Source: Halosimplex litoreum (GTDB lineage: Archaea > Halobacteriota > Halobacteria > Halobacteriales > Haloarculaceae). Taken from it: a stretch of 64,000 nucleotides of DNA. Made by a program: the position numbers and the translations under genes. Of this stretch, positions 46,024 to 54,546 are shown in pieces; the first letter of the stretch is position 1; each line of letters begins with the position of its first letter. The DNA is taken from NCBI RefSeq assembly GCF_016065055.1, contig NZ_CP065856.1, forward strand, positions 3,781,836 through 3,845,835. Reading direction: 5' to 3'. Under the pieces are notes generated by a model. It searched no databases, was not told where the DNA came from, and saw nothing but the letters and a program-made list of their open reading frames with translations.

Positions 46024-47727
46024 TCAGTCGTCGGCGAGGCGCTCGCGGAGGACGCGGTAGGCCTCTTTGGGGCGGCGATACTCGTCGAGGACGCCCTTGT
46101 TGTTGCGCGTCCGGGGTCGCGTCATCGCCGAGTCGGGGTTCGTTAGCGTGTCGCAGAACTGCCAGACGGTGAACCCGGCGACGCTCTCGCGCTCGCGGAA
46201 CAGGTCGACGCAGTCGGCCAACAGGTCGGCCTGGTAGGACTCGGACCACTTGCGGCCCTCGTGGGTGCGGTCGCCGGGGACAGCGCCGGCGCCGAACTCC
46301 GTGACGACGAGCGGCTTCTCGCCGTAGTCGGCTTCGATGCCGTCGAGGAACTCGCTCCAGTCGCCCTCGCGGTACCAGCCCCAGTAGGCGTTGACCGAGA
46401 GGAAATCGCAGAACTCGAAGGTACCGTCGGTCCCGCCTTCGAAGTCTGTGTTCGAGGCGACGGTGATCAGCCGGGAACCGTCGACGCCGTCGGCCGCCCA
46501 CTTCAGCTTGCGGGTGCCGTCGACGACCGTCGACTCGTCGTTCGCGCACTCGTTCGAGAGGCTCCAGGCGAACACCGAGGGGTGGTGGCGATCCCGCTCG
46601 ACCATCTCCATGAGCGTGCGCTGGGCGCGCTCCTGAGTGGACACCATCGTCGACTCGTCGACCCCCCACATCGGTATCTCCTCGATCACGAGGACTCCTC
46701 GTTCGTCGCACAGGTCGAGAAAGCGCGGGTGGTTCGGGTAGTGCGAGCACCTGACCGCGTTGCAGCCCGCTCGCCGTATCAACTCGAGGTCCCGTTCCTG
46801 CACCCGGAGTGGCTGGGCGGATCCCCACTCGGGGTGGTCCTCGTGACGGTTGACGCCCGCGATAGCGACCGGCTCGCCGTTGACGAGGATGTCGCGACCA
46901 CTGGTCGAGACGGTACGGAAGCCGATCCGGTCGCGCAGGTCGTCGGTGAAGGCGCCGCCCTCGCGGTCGTCGGCCCGTTCGCCGTCCAATCGCGCTTCCA
47001 CGTCGTAGAGCGTCGGGTCGTCGGGAGTCCACCGCTCCACGTCCTCGATATCGAGAGCGAGCGTCGCCGTGGCGGCGTCCATCCCGTCGACCTCGACCGG
47101 TTCGGTCACCGACGCCTCGCCGACCGAGACCGTCAGGTCGGGCTCGGCCGGTCGCGGGTCGAGGTTGTGGAGCGTCACCGCCGCTTCGACCGTCGCTTCG
47201 TCACCGTAGATATCGTAGTCGACGGCGAGATCGCGGACGTACACGTCGGGCACGGTCTCGACGACGACCTCGCGGTGGATGCCGCCGTGAGGGAACCAGT
47301 CGACGTCGTCGTGGGGGAGCGTCGCCTCCCTGCGGGTGTTGTCGGCGCGGACGACCAGTTCGTGTTCGCCCGCGTCGAGGTCCCGTGCGAGCGCGTCGAA
47401 CGGCGTGTAGGCGCCCTCGTGACTCGCCACCTCCTCGCCGTCGAGGTAGACGGTCGCGTCGCGGGCGACTCCGTGGAAGGTGAACAGCAGCGAGTCCTCG
47501 GTTCGGGTCTCGAACGTCCGCCGATACCACGCCGGGCCGACGTAGTCGGCGTACTCCCGGTGGGCGTTCCAGGAGCTCGGAACGCTCAGTCGGTCCGCCT
47601 CCTCGGCCGGGAACGACTCGTGATAGTCGCCGTCGTACCCCTCGTCTCCGGGGTCGGTGAGGAACTCCCACTGTCCGTCGAGGGTCCGCTGGTGTCGCTC
47701 CGTCGTCGTCTCGAACGTCCGGTGCAT
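46024..47727 (-). CDS. glycoside hydrolase family 2, beta-glucuronidase-like
   Basis: This 567-residue enzyme has the GH2 layout: an N-terminal jelly-roll (about 1-165), an immunoglobulin-like domain (about 170-270) and a TIM barrel. Acid/base Glu393 is in WSLSNECAN and nucleophile Glu477 in VVTEFGAGA. Near the end NNK (542-544) in RTRNNKGVLDEYRRPK matches the NxK uronate-binding motif of beta-glucuronidases, so release of glucuronate is favoured over galactose. No signal peptide: it should act in the cytoplasm. It is divergent from a solute-binding lipoprotein gene. Confidence 0.9.
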   Translation of the reverse strand: MHRTFETTTERHQRTLDGQWEFLTDPGDEGYDGDYHESFPAEEADRLSVPSSWNAHREYADYVGPAWYRRTFETRTEDSLLFTFHGVARDATVYLDGEEVASHEGAYTPFDALARDLDAGEHELVVRADNTRREATLPHDDVDWFPHGGIHREVVVETVPDVYVRDLAVDYDIYGDEATVEAAVTLHNLDPRPAEPDLTVSVGEASVTEPVEVDGMDAATATLALDIEDVERWTPDDPTLYDVEARLDGERADDREGGAFTDDLRDRIGFRTVSTSGRDILVNGEPVAIAGVNRHEDHPEWGSAQPLRVQERDLELIRRAGCNAVRCSHYPNHPRFLDLCDERGVLVIEEIPMWGVDESTMVSTQERAQRTLMEMVERDRHHPSVFAWSLSNECANDESTVVDGTRKLKWAADGVDGSRLITVASNTDFEGGTDGTFEFCDFLSVNAYWGWYREGDWSEFLDGIEADYGEKPLVVTEFGAGAVPGDRTHEGRKWSESYQADLLADCVDLFRERESVAGFTVWQFCDTLTNPDSAMTRPRTRNNKGVLDEYRRPKEAYRVLRERLADD

Positions 47728-47756
47728 GCCTCTTTCTCGGTCACCCTTGCCGAATA

Positions 47757-47785
47757 AACGTTGCTACCCGTGCGGGCGAAACGTT
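47757..47785. promoter_or_regulatory. candidate operator between divergent genes
   Basis: Two self-complementary AACGTT hexamers (47757-47762 and 47780-47785) flank CCCG-TG-CGGG (47767-47776) in the 76-base gap between the divergent beta-glucuronidase and solute-binding genes. The symmetry suggests a regulator site acting on both. Confidence 0.4.
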
Positions 47786-47803
47786 AAGTTAGAATGTCAC
47801 GAT

Positions 47804-49948
47804 ATGACGGTATCGATGGTTGGCGACCCTTACGACGGTAGTGAGGCTCACGGCGGCGAGGTCGACGGCGACACCCGTGGCGGGTCGACGGGCTCCGGAC
47901 GGCTGGACAGGCGAGCGTTCGTCTCGCTCGCCGGAACGGTCGCCGCGGCGGCGCTGTCGGGGTGTTCGAACGAGTCCGACGACGATCCGACGACGGCCGG
48001 TCGGCAGCGCGACGTTGACGGGCCGGTGGTGTCGGTGATGACCGGCGCCCAGCCCAGCACCCTCGACATGGGGCCGAGCATGAACACCCCCGCCGGTCGG
48101 CCCCACTTCGAGGGGTTCCTCCAGAGCCTCGTCCTCCCGACGCACGCGCCGACCGGCCGGAGCCTCACCAGCGACCACATCTGGACGGTCGACGGCTCGG
48201 CGCTGCCGGTCCCCTGCGCGGTCGAGTCACGGGAAGTCACCGACGATGGAGACGTTCGCTACCGCTTCGACGACCGGCTGACCTACTGGTCGGGCGCCCC
48301 TCTCGACGGCCAAGCGTACTACCTCCGCGACCGGGTCGGGTGGCTGGAGACGAACGGCGCCTTCCGCGAGGAGTCGTTCGGAGGCGAGCTGGAGAGCGAC
48401 ATCGTCTACCGCCGGTCGCCGCTGGCCGGCCCGACGAACCCGGCGGCCGCGCGGGCGAACGCCCACCCCGGCATGCCGCCGCTGCCGCCCGCCTACAGCG
48501 AGCCCTGGGTCGAACGGTTCGAGGACGCGACGACCGAGGAGGCGGTCCAGGGAACGTATCTCGACTACCACCAGGGGAAGCTCTCGGTCGAGACCTTCGC
48601 CGAGGAGGGGTACGGGACCGGCCGCTACGAAGTCCGGTCGGCCGACGACGTGACGAGCGAGCTGATCGAACTCCCCTACGGACTGCGTACGAACACGGAG
48701 GTCGTCTACGCCGAACCCCGCTCGGAGTACCCCGGTCCCACCGACCGGCCGACGCTCCGGATCGTCTGCGGGTCACGGACGAGCTCACCGGGGATAGCGA
48801 GCAAGCCGTCGGGCTCGATGTACGACCCGCGAGACTTCGTCAACGGCGACGAGATCGACTTCGGCCGGGGCGTGATCGCCGAGTCGAAGGGCGACTTCTT
48901 CCGGAAGCAGGTCCCCGACGACATCGAGCAGCTGACCACCTGGCCGAACCCGGCCGGCGGCGGGCGACAGCTCACGTTCAACTGGGCCAACGACCACCTC
49001 CGGCGGCTGTGGGTGCGCCGCGCCATCGTCGCCGCCGCGCCGTTCGAGCGGATGCGCTCGAACCAGTACGGTCGCGGGTCGATGGCGCCCTCGTCCGACG
49101 CCGGGACGCTCGGGTCGATCGCCGAGCGCGCGCTCGGCGAGTCGTTCGTCGATTCGCTGTACACTTATCCGCTGGCCACGGACACCGACCTGGCGGCGCG
49201 ATGGCTGCGCCGGGCCGGCTACGAGCGCGTCGACGGTCTGTGGACGGGACCCGAGGGGGAGGGGCTCTCGCTGACGCTGTCGGTCTTCTCGTCGGAGGTC
49301 GGCGACGTGCAGACGCTCGTCGCCGGGCTGGAGGCGTTCGGGATCGCGATCGAGGTCGAACAGCTGCTCGCCGGCGGCATCTCCTACGAGGGCAACGTCG
49401 AGGCGGGCGGGTTCGACCTGCTCGTCTCGAACGCGCCCGCCGGCGGGTCGGTGCTGCCGTACTACGGCGACTGGTTCTCGGTCTGGGGGAGCGGGATGTC
49501 GATGCCGCCGATCGCCGTGGCGGGCAACCCGCTGGGGAGCTGCCGCGACGACCCGCCGCTGGCGTCGGTCCCGGCGTCGGTGACGCTCCCGTCCGAGCCC
49601 GGCTCGCTCGCGGTCGACGGCGTCGACTACGCCGACAGCGGCGGGACCTACGAACACGACGCCGGCGAGACGGTCGCGCTCTGTGAGACGGTCGACCGGC
49701 TGCACGACGCAGGGACCGACGTCGAGGGGTTCCGCGAGGCGGCCCGGCGCTGCGCTCGGTGGTACAACTACGCAGTCCCGAACTTCGTGTTCGCCCAGGA
49801 CCGGGTCGGGCTCTGGGCGGAGCTGAGCGAGTTCGCGGTGTCGGCCGACGAGGACCGCTCGCTCGGGATGAGTCGGGGGGAGCCGACGGCGCCCGTCCAC
49901 TACCACGTCCAGGCGGGGACGCTCCGTCGGGCGGGCGCCGCGGAGTGA
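47804..49948 (+). CDS. family 5 extracellular solute-binding protein (Tat lipoprotein)
   Basis: This 714-residue exported lipoprotein has a Tat motif (LDRRAFVSLAG) and lipobox (ALSGC) in the first 60 residues, then a two-lobe binding protein of the peptide/nickel/oligosaccharide type, recognisable by DDRLTYWSGAPLDGQ, VRRAIVAAAPFERMR and the C-terminal RWYNYAVPNFVFAQ. Family 5 proteins bind peptides but also oligosaccharides; its place beside a beta-glucuronidase gene favours a sugar ligand. No permease or ATPase genes for it occur in the window. The ATG at 47804 is used; 47816 is an alternative. Confidence 0.85.
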   Translation: MTVSMVGDPYDGSEAHGGEVDGDTRGGSTGSGRLDRRAFVSLAGTVAAAALSGCSNESDDDPTTAGRQRDVDGPVVSVMTGAQPSTLDMGPSMNTPAGRPHFEGFLQSLVLPTHAPTGRSLTSDHIWTVDGSALPVPCAVESREVTDDGDVRYRFDDRLTYWSGAPLDGQAYYLRDRVGWLETNGAFREESFGGELESDIVYRRSPLAGPTNPAAARANAHPGMPPLPPAYSEPWVERFEDATTEEAVQGTYLDYHQGKLSVETFAEEGYGTGRYEVRSADDVTSELIELPYGLRTNTEVVYAEPRSEYPGPTDRPTLRIVCGSRTSSPGIASKPSGSMYDPRDFVNGDEIDFGRGVIAESKGDFFRKQVPDDIEQLTTWPNPAGGGRQLTFNWANDHLRRLWVRRAIVAAAPFERMRSNQYGRGSMAPSSDAGTLGSIAERALGESFVDSLYTYPLATDTDLAARWLRRAGYERVDGLWTGPEGEGLSLTLSVFSSEVGDVQTLVAGLEAFGIAIEVEQLLAGGISYEGNVEAGGFDLLVSNAPAGGSVLPYYGDWFSVWGSGMSMPPIAVAGNPLGSCRDDPPLASVPASVTLPSEPGSLAVDGVDYADSGGTYEHDAGETVALCETVDRLHDAGTDVEGFREAARRCARWYNYAVPNFVFAQDRVGLWAELSEFAVSADEDRSLGMSRGEPTAPVHYHVQAGTLRRAGAAE

Positions 49949-50087
49949 CTGCGCTCCAGCCGCACCGGTCGCGGGCGCCCGAGGGTAGCGGGAGCCACCG
50001 ATCGGAAGCGAGAGTGTTCGATCGGGAGCGGGCGCACCCGAGCGAGTCGAACGCCAGTTCTATGGACGCCCGCCCCAGAGAGCGGAT
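49949..50087. other. 139-bp intergenic stretch
   Basis: No convincing gene. There is no strong TATA-like box before the small membrane protein at 50088, so it may be read through from the solute-binding gene. Confidence 0.3.
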
Positions 50088-50330
50088 ATGGAAATCGAAC
50101 CGGTCGACGGGGCAGTGTTCATCTACACCTTCGGGGTGATGTTCAGTGCCCTCTGGCTCTCGACGCCGGGGACGCCGCCGCTGAACCTCTTCATCTTCGC
50201 GCTGTTCGGCGTCGTCTCGCTGGGGTGGACCGCCTACTTCAAGTGGCAGATCGCGCCGCAGTTCCGCCCCGACGAGGACGAAGAGGACGAGGAACCGGAG
50301 ACGCCGCGGCCCCCGACCGCCGAGGAGTAG
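50088..50330 (+). CDS. small membrane protein with acidic tail
   Basis: This 80-residue protein has two membrane helices (about 9-26, VFIYTFGVMFSALWLS, and 31-52, LNLFIFALFGVVSLGWTAYF) and an acidic C-terminal tail rich in Glu, Asp and Pro. I recognise no family. The composition is plausible for a haloarchaeal membrane protein. It follows the solute-binding gene by 139 bases in the same direction and is convergent with thuA-like. Confidence 0.7.
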   Translation: MEIEPVDGAVFIYTFGVMFSALWLSTPGTPPLNLFIFALFGVVSLGWTAYFKWQIAPQFRPDEDEEDEEPETPRPPTAEE

Positions 50331-50363
50331 TCCGGCTCGGCCGCCCCGACCGAGGCCGACCGG

Positions 50364-51113
50364 TCAGTGGACGGTCCGCTCGTCGGACGTGTCGATGTCC
50401 TCGCGCGGGTCGGTGTTGCCGCCGCTGGAGGTGGCGCGGTCGTCGCTGGGGGCGGCCCACTCGACGGCGTTGGCGAGCACCTTCTGGATCTCCTCGTCGT
50501 GGTAGATGGGGTAGGTCTCGTGACCCGGTCGGAAGTAGAAGATCCGGCCGTTGCCGCGGCGGTAGGTACAGCCCGAGCGGAACACCTCGCCGCCCTCGAA
50601 CCAGGAGTTGAACACCAGCGTCTCGGGCTGGGGCACGTCGAAGCGCTCGCCGTACATCTCCGCCTCGTCGAGTTCGATACAGTCGTCGATCCCGTCGGCG
50701 ATGGGGTGGCTCGGCTCGATGACCCACAGCCGCTCGCGCTCGGCCGCCTCGCGCCACTTCAGCGAGCAACTGGTGCCCATCAGCCGCTTGAACACCTTCG
50801 AGTAGTGCGCGGAGTGGAGGACGAGCAGCCCCATCCCGTCGCGGACCGCCTCGACGACCCGCTCGGCGACCTCGTCGGAGACTTCGTCGTGGGCGGCGTG
50901 GCCCCACCACGTCAGCACGTCGGTCTCGGCGAGCACGTCTTCGGTGAGGCCGTGCTCGGGCTCCTGTAGCGTCGACGTCTCGGTGTCGAAGCCGCGCGCG
51001 TCGAGCGCGGCGGCGATGGCGCCGTGGATGCCGTCGGGGTAGATCTCCGCAACCGTCTCGGACTCCTGCTCGTGGACGAACTCGTTCCAGACCGTGACGC
51101 GTGTGTCGGGCAT
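50364..51113 (-). CDS. ThuA-like protein (trehalose utilisation family)
   Basis: This 249-residue protein has the class I glutamine-amidotransferase-like fold of Thu[48 protein letters not shown] and the C-terminal [19 protein letters not shown]. Family members are tied to trehalose or disaccharide utilisation and oxidative sugar metabolism, but their exact reaction is unclear. It lacks a classical Cys-His-Glu glutaminase triad. The ATG at 51113 is chosen at the family start. It is divergent from the GH9 gene. Confidence 0.9.
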   Translation of the reverse strand: MPDTRVTVWNEFVHEQESETVAEIYPDGIHGAIAAALDARGFDTETSTLQEPEHGLTEDVLAETDVLTWWGHAAHDEVSDEVAERVVEAVRDGMGLLVLHSAHYSKVFKRLMGTSCSLKWREAAERERLWVIEPSHPIADGIDDCIELDEAEMYGERFDVPQPETLVFNSWFEGGEVFRSGCTYRRGNGRIFYFRPGHETYPIYHDEEIQKVLANAVEWAAPSDDRATSSGGNTDPREDIDTSDERTVH

Positions 51114-51178
51114 GCGTACACGCTGGCGCCCCGGGCGCATGCCCGTTCGGGTTCCGGAGAGTTACCCGACCAACCGCG

Positions 51179-51191
51179 CGCTTTTTGTCGG
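51179..51191 (+). promoter_or_regulatory. leaderless promoter (T-rich box)
   Basis: GCGCTTTTTGTCG lies about 24-36 bases before the ATG at 51215 of the GH9 gene and is the only T-run in the interval. Confidence 0.4.
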
Positions 51192-51214
51192 GGGACGGCA
51201 ACGACGGGCAACCT

Positions 51215-52984
51215 ATGAGCGAGTTCGAACCAGGGTCGGACGGGCCCGCCGAGCGGGTGCGCGTCGACCAGGTCGGATACCTCCCGTCGGCGCCGAAGCG
51301 AGCCGTCGTCGCCGTCGAGACCGACCGGTCTACAATCGAGGCCGAACGGTTCGCCGTCCGCGAGTGCGGGCCCGGGGACGTCGTCCGCTCGGGGGCACTC
51401 TCGGATCCGGTCGACGACCCCGACGCGGCCGAGACAGTCCGTCGCGCCGACTTCTCGACGCTCTCCGAACCGGGCGAGTACCGGGTCGCAGTCGGGCGCG
51501 GCGTGACGGACGACGGCGACCTGCAAGCGGTCACCGCCGAATCGGTTCCCTTTCGCGTCGGCACGGACGCGTACGACGGGGTGCTGGCCGACGCCGTCCG
51601 CCTGTACACGCTGAAGCGGTCGAACACCGCCATCGACGATCCCGTCACCGGACTCGACGTACCGGCAGGCCACACGCAGGACGCCCGGGCGGCGATGTAC
51701 TTCGGCGACGAGTTCCGCGACGACGGCGAGCGGCTGGACGTCTCCGGCGGCTGGTACGACGCCGGCGACTACGGGAAGTACGTGCCGCCGGCCGCGGTGA
51801 CGGTTGGGCAGCTGCTCCTGGCCTACGAGCAGTATCCGTCCGCGTTCGAGGCCGGGCAGTGCGACCTGCCGGTCGAGGCGTCCGGAGTCGAGGGGTCGGT
51901 GACCGACGGCGAGGACGCGTTCGAACTGCCGGACCTGCTCGTCGAGGCGAAGTTCGAACTCGAATGGCTGGAACGGATGCAACGCGAGGACGGCGCCCTC
52001 TATCACAAGGTCGCAGCGCGGGAGTGGCCCGCGATCGACGAGGCGCCGACCGACGACGACCGCGAGCGGTTCGTCTACGGCCTCTCGACGTTCGGCACCG
52101 CCCAGTACGCGGCCGCGATGGCGATGGCCGCCAGAGTCTACGCCGAGCGGGCGCCCGAGTTCGCCGAGCGCGCGCTCGAACACGCTCGCGGGGCACACGC
52201 TTACCTCGAATCGAATCCCGACCCCGAGTTCCGCTTCGACGAGGGCCAGGACGACGGGTCCGGCCCCTACCGCAAGGACACCGACCGCGAGGAGCGATTC
52301 TGGGCGACCGCGGAGCTGCTGAAGACCACCGGCGACACCCGGTACGCCGACTATCTGGAGGTCCGGTTCGCCGACCTCTTCGACGCCGAGGCGCGGGCCC
52401 CGGTCTGGGACGACACGCTCTCGCTCGGCCAGTGGGCCTATCTCACCGCCGACGCGGCCGACGACGCCCGTGCTGACCGGCTCGAATCCGCGTTCGTCGA
52501 CTACGCCGACGACCTCGTCGCGGCCATCGAGGCCGACGGTTACCGCTGCGCGCTCGATACCGAGGACTACCACTGGGCGTCGACCAAGTTGGCGCTCTCG
52601 AAGGGGAGTCTGCTCCTGCTCGCGAACGCGATCGACTCGGACGCGCGCTACGTCGCGGGCGCGCTCGACCAGTTGCACTACGCGCTGGGGCGGACGCCGA
52701 CCGGCTACAGCTACGTGACCGGCCAGGGGACCCACCCGCCGCGCAACCCCCACGACCGCCTCGTGGAGGGCACGGGAACCGACCTCCCGGGGATGGTCGT
52801 CGGCGGCGCCAACCGCAACGGCGACGACGAGACGGTCGCCGAGTACATCGCCGAGACCGACGCGCCGCCCGCGAAGTGCTACGTCGACGCCACGGAGTCG
52901 TATTCAGCCAACGAGTGGGCCATCGACTACACCGCCCCGATCGTCTTCCTGCTCGGGCACGCCCGGACGATGGGCGACGCCTGA
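51215..52984 (+). CDS. glycoside hydrolase family 9 (endoglucanase-like)
   Basis: This 589-residue protein has an N-terminal immunoglobulin-like CelD_N domain (about residues 12-115, VRVDQVGYLPSAPKRAVV) and a GH9 (alpha/alpha)6 barrel. The catalytic base pair Asp182 and Asp185 lie in SGGWYDAGDYGKYV, and the proton donor Glu567 lies in YSANEWAIDYTAP. GH9 enzymes cleave beta-1,4-glucans or related chains. No signal peptide: it should be cytoplasmic, so short oligosaccharides are its likely substrates. The ATG at 51215 is supported by the promoter and acidic start. Confidence 0.92.
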   Translation: MSEFEPGSDGPAERVRVDQVGYLPSAPKRAVVAVETDRSTIEAERFAVRECGPGDVVRSGALSDPVDDPDAAETVRRADFSTLSEPGEYRVAVGRGVTDDGDLQAVTAESVPFRVGTDAYDGVLADAVRLYTLKRSNTAIDDPVTGLDVPAGHTQDARAAMYFGDEFRDDGERLDVSGGWYDAGDYGKYVPPAAVTVGQLLLAYEQYPSAFEAGQCDLPVEASGVEGSVTDGEDAFELPDLLVEAKFELEWLERMQREDGALYHKVAAREWPAIDEAPTDDDRERFVYGLSTFGTAQYAAAMAMAARVYAERAPEFAERALEHARGAHAYLESNPDPEFRFDEGQDDGSGPYRKDTDREERFWATAELLKTTGDTRYADYLEVRFADLFDAEARAPVWDDTLSLGQWAYLTADAADDARADRLESAFVDYADDLVAAIEADGYRCALDTEDYHWASTKLALSKGSLLLLANAIDSDARYVAGALDQLHYALGRTPTGYSYVTGQGTHPPRNPHDRLVEGTGTDLPGMVVGGANRNGDDETVAEYIAETDAPPAKCYVDATESYSANEWAIDYTAPIVFLLGHARTMGDA

Positions 52985-53012
52985 GGCGGCACCTCGCCGT
53001 TCGACCCGCGGG

Positions 53013-54020
53013 CTATCGGCGTTCCGGCGCCACCTCGTCGCCGAACAGCTCCATCCCGCGCGTGCTCGGGAAATCGGGGAAGATGAGCTGGAGCTTCCCG
53101 AACCCCAGCTCGCGGATCGGTTCGATCTGCTCCGCGACTTCGGCGGGCGTTCCGATCAGGAAATCCCCCTTCTCGCGGGCCTCTTCCGGTGTGCTCAGCT
53201 GGTCGTCGACGTCCTCCTCCTCGCCCCACGGCAGCGGGAAGATCTCCTCGCACAGCCGGTCGAGTTCCTCGGGGTCCTCCCGGACGATGCAGTGAGCGAG
53301 CCACGACCGCTCGACATCCGCGGGGTCGCGCCCCTCGGCTTCGAGGTACTCGTCGAACTTTCGAGCTTTGAACTCGATCGGTTTGCCACGGGCTCGCCCG
53401 GATATCTCGACGTTCCACTCGTCGGCGTGGCGAGCGGCGAGCCTGAGCATCCGCGGGCCCGCGCCGCCGACGACGATCGGCGGATGGGGGTCCTGGAGCG
53501 GTTTCGGCTCGTTGTAGGCGTCGTCGATCTCGTAGTGGTCGCCCGAGAAGCCGGGCGCGTCCTCGGTGAACATCGCCCTGATCACCTGGATGCCCTCGTC
53601 GAGCATGTCGATGCGCTCGTTGACGGGCGGGAAGTCGTAGCCGTAGGCCTCGTGCTCCTCGCGGTGCCAGCCACAGCCGAGCCCGAGGCGGACCCGACCC
53701 TCGGAAAGGTGGTCGACGGTCGTCGCCATCTTCGCCAGCAACGCGGGGTTGCGGTAGGTGATCGACCCGACGAGCGGGCCGATGTCGAGATCGGTTCCCT
53801 GGGTCCGCTCGGCGATGGCCGAGAGGAGCGTCCAGACCTCGAACTCCTCGTGGTTCGGCCCGAGCATGAAGTGGTCCGGCGCCCACAGCCCGTCGAGCCC
53901 CGCGTCGACGGCAGCGTCGACCCCCGCCATCACGGTGTCGCGGTCGACGTGCTCCAATAGTGGGGTGTCCCTGTGGACGCCCGCGCCCGCGTAGCAGCCG
54001 ACCATCCAGTCGAATTGCAT
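53013..54020 (-). CDS. LLM class F420-dependent oxidoreductase
   Basis: This 335-residue TIM-barrel protein is of the luciferase-like monooxygenase superfamily: DGLWAPDHFMLGP, LDIGPLVGSITYRNPALLAKMATTVD, RVRLGLGCGWHREEHEAYG and VVGGAGPRMLRLAARHADEWN. In haloarchaea such proteins usually use coenzyme F420. The reaction is not readable. It runs convergent with the GH9 gene (28-base gap). It may take part in sugar or glycoside metabolism, but its presence in this locus could be incidental. Confidence 0.9.
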   Translation of the reverse strand: MQFDWMVGCYAGAGVHRDTPLLEHVDRDTVMAGVDAAVDAGLDGLWAPDHFMLGPNHEEFEVWTLLSAIAERTQGTDLDIGPLVGSITYRNPALLAKMATTVDHLSEGRVRLGLGCGWHREEHEAYGYDFPPVNERIDMLDEGIQVIRAMFTEDAPGFSGDHYEIDDAYNEPKPLQDPHPPIVVGGAGPRMLRLAARHADEWNVEISGRARGKPIEFKARKFDEYLEAEGRDPADVERSWLAHCIVREDPEELDRLCEEIFPLPWGEEEDVDDQLSTPEEAREKGDFLIGTPAEVAEQIEPIRELGFGKLQLIFPDFPSTRGMELFGDEVAPERR

Positions 54021-54116
54021 AGCGGAACCGGGGGTGGCAGCGACTTCAGTGTCGGGGTCGATCTGTGGTGGGGAAACGAGAGCGAACGAGAGCGACCGCA
54101 GGAGGTAGCAAGCGAT

Positions 54117-54240
54117 GAACGCCCTCTGCCCGTTCGCTAGCAGTGAACTCGACTGGCGACAACAGGCGGTGAACGCCCTCTGCCCGTTCGCTAGCAGTGA
54201 ACTCGACTGGCGACAACAGGCGGTGAACGCCCTCGGCCCG
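54117..54240. repeat. 54-bp tandem repeat (two full copies plus a partial one)
   Basis: Two identical 54-base units (54117-54170 and 54171-54224) begin GAACGCCCTCTGCCCGTTCG and end GACAACAGGCGGT. A third begins at 54225 and diverges after about 16 bases. A degenerate copy may precede the first. Because 54 is a multiple of three, both strands stay open across it: on the plus strand each unit reads NALCPFASSELDWRQQAV, on the minus strand SERAEGVHRLLSPVEFTA. It is not clear whether either strand is translated. Confidence 0.85.
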
Positions 54241-54394
54241 CTCGCGGTCGCTGAGTCGGATATCCGCGCTCTCCAAACCGCCCGCGCGGATAGAGCCGAC
54301 TCAGACGACTGAACTGGACGCGAGCGCGCCTCGCCCTTTCAATCCGCCAGGGACCGCCCCGCACGGCACCGCAGCCGGCCACGACCCTCCCCAG

Positions 54395-54482
54395 CCGACT
54401 CCCTCGCTCGCTGCGCTCGCTCAGTCATCCCTCGCACGGCTTCGTCGCGCGCACGAGAGCGCGCGACAGCGCGCGCCACGGT
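54395..54482. repeat. palindromic GC-rich repeat element
   Basis: The sequence CTCGCTCGCTGCGCTCGCTC (54403-54422) is of the kind found repeatedly between haloarchaeal genes. It is followed by the hairpin TCGCGCGC-ACGAGA-GCGCGCGA (54445-54466) and a further GCGCGCGCC run. It may act as a transcription end, a REP-like element or a structured RNA. Confidence 0.45.
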
Positions 54483-54546
54483 AGATTACTCAGTCCGTCA
54501 CACCCACTGAATCCCCTGCACGATACCTGAAGCCGAGCCCACGCCG

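Larger units (their letters stand above)
54021..54546. other. 526-bp gap with tandem repeats and palindromic repeat DNA
   Basis: No conserved gene is seen; the features inside are the 54-bp repeats and the CTCGCTCGCTGCG-type element listed separately. Open frames across the tandem repeat exist on both strands. Confidence 0.5.

Noticed and set aside
54117..54224. Possible CRISPR array
   Set aside because: Units are directly adjacent with no spacers, so this is a tandem repeat rather than an array.
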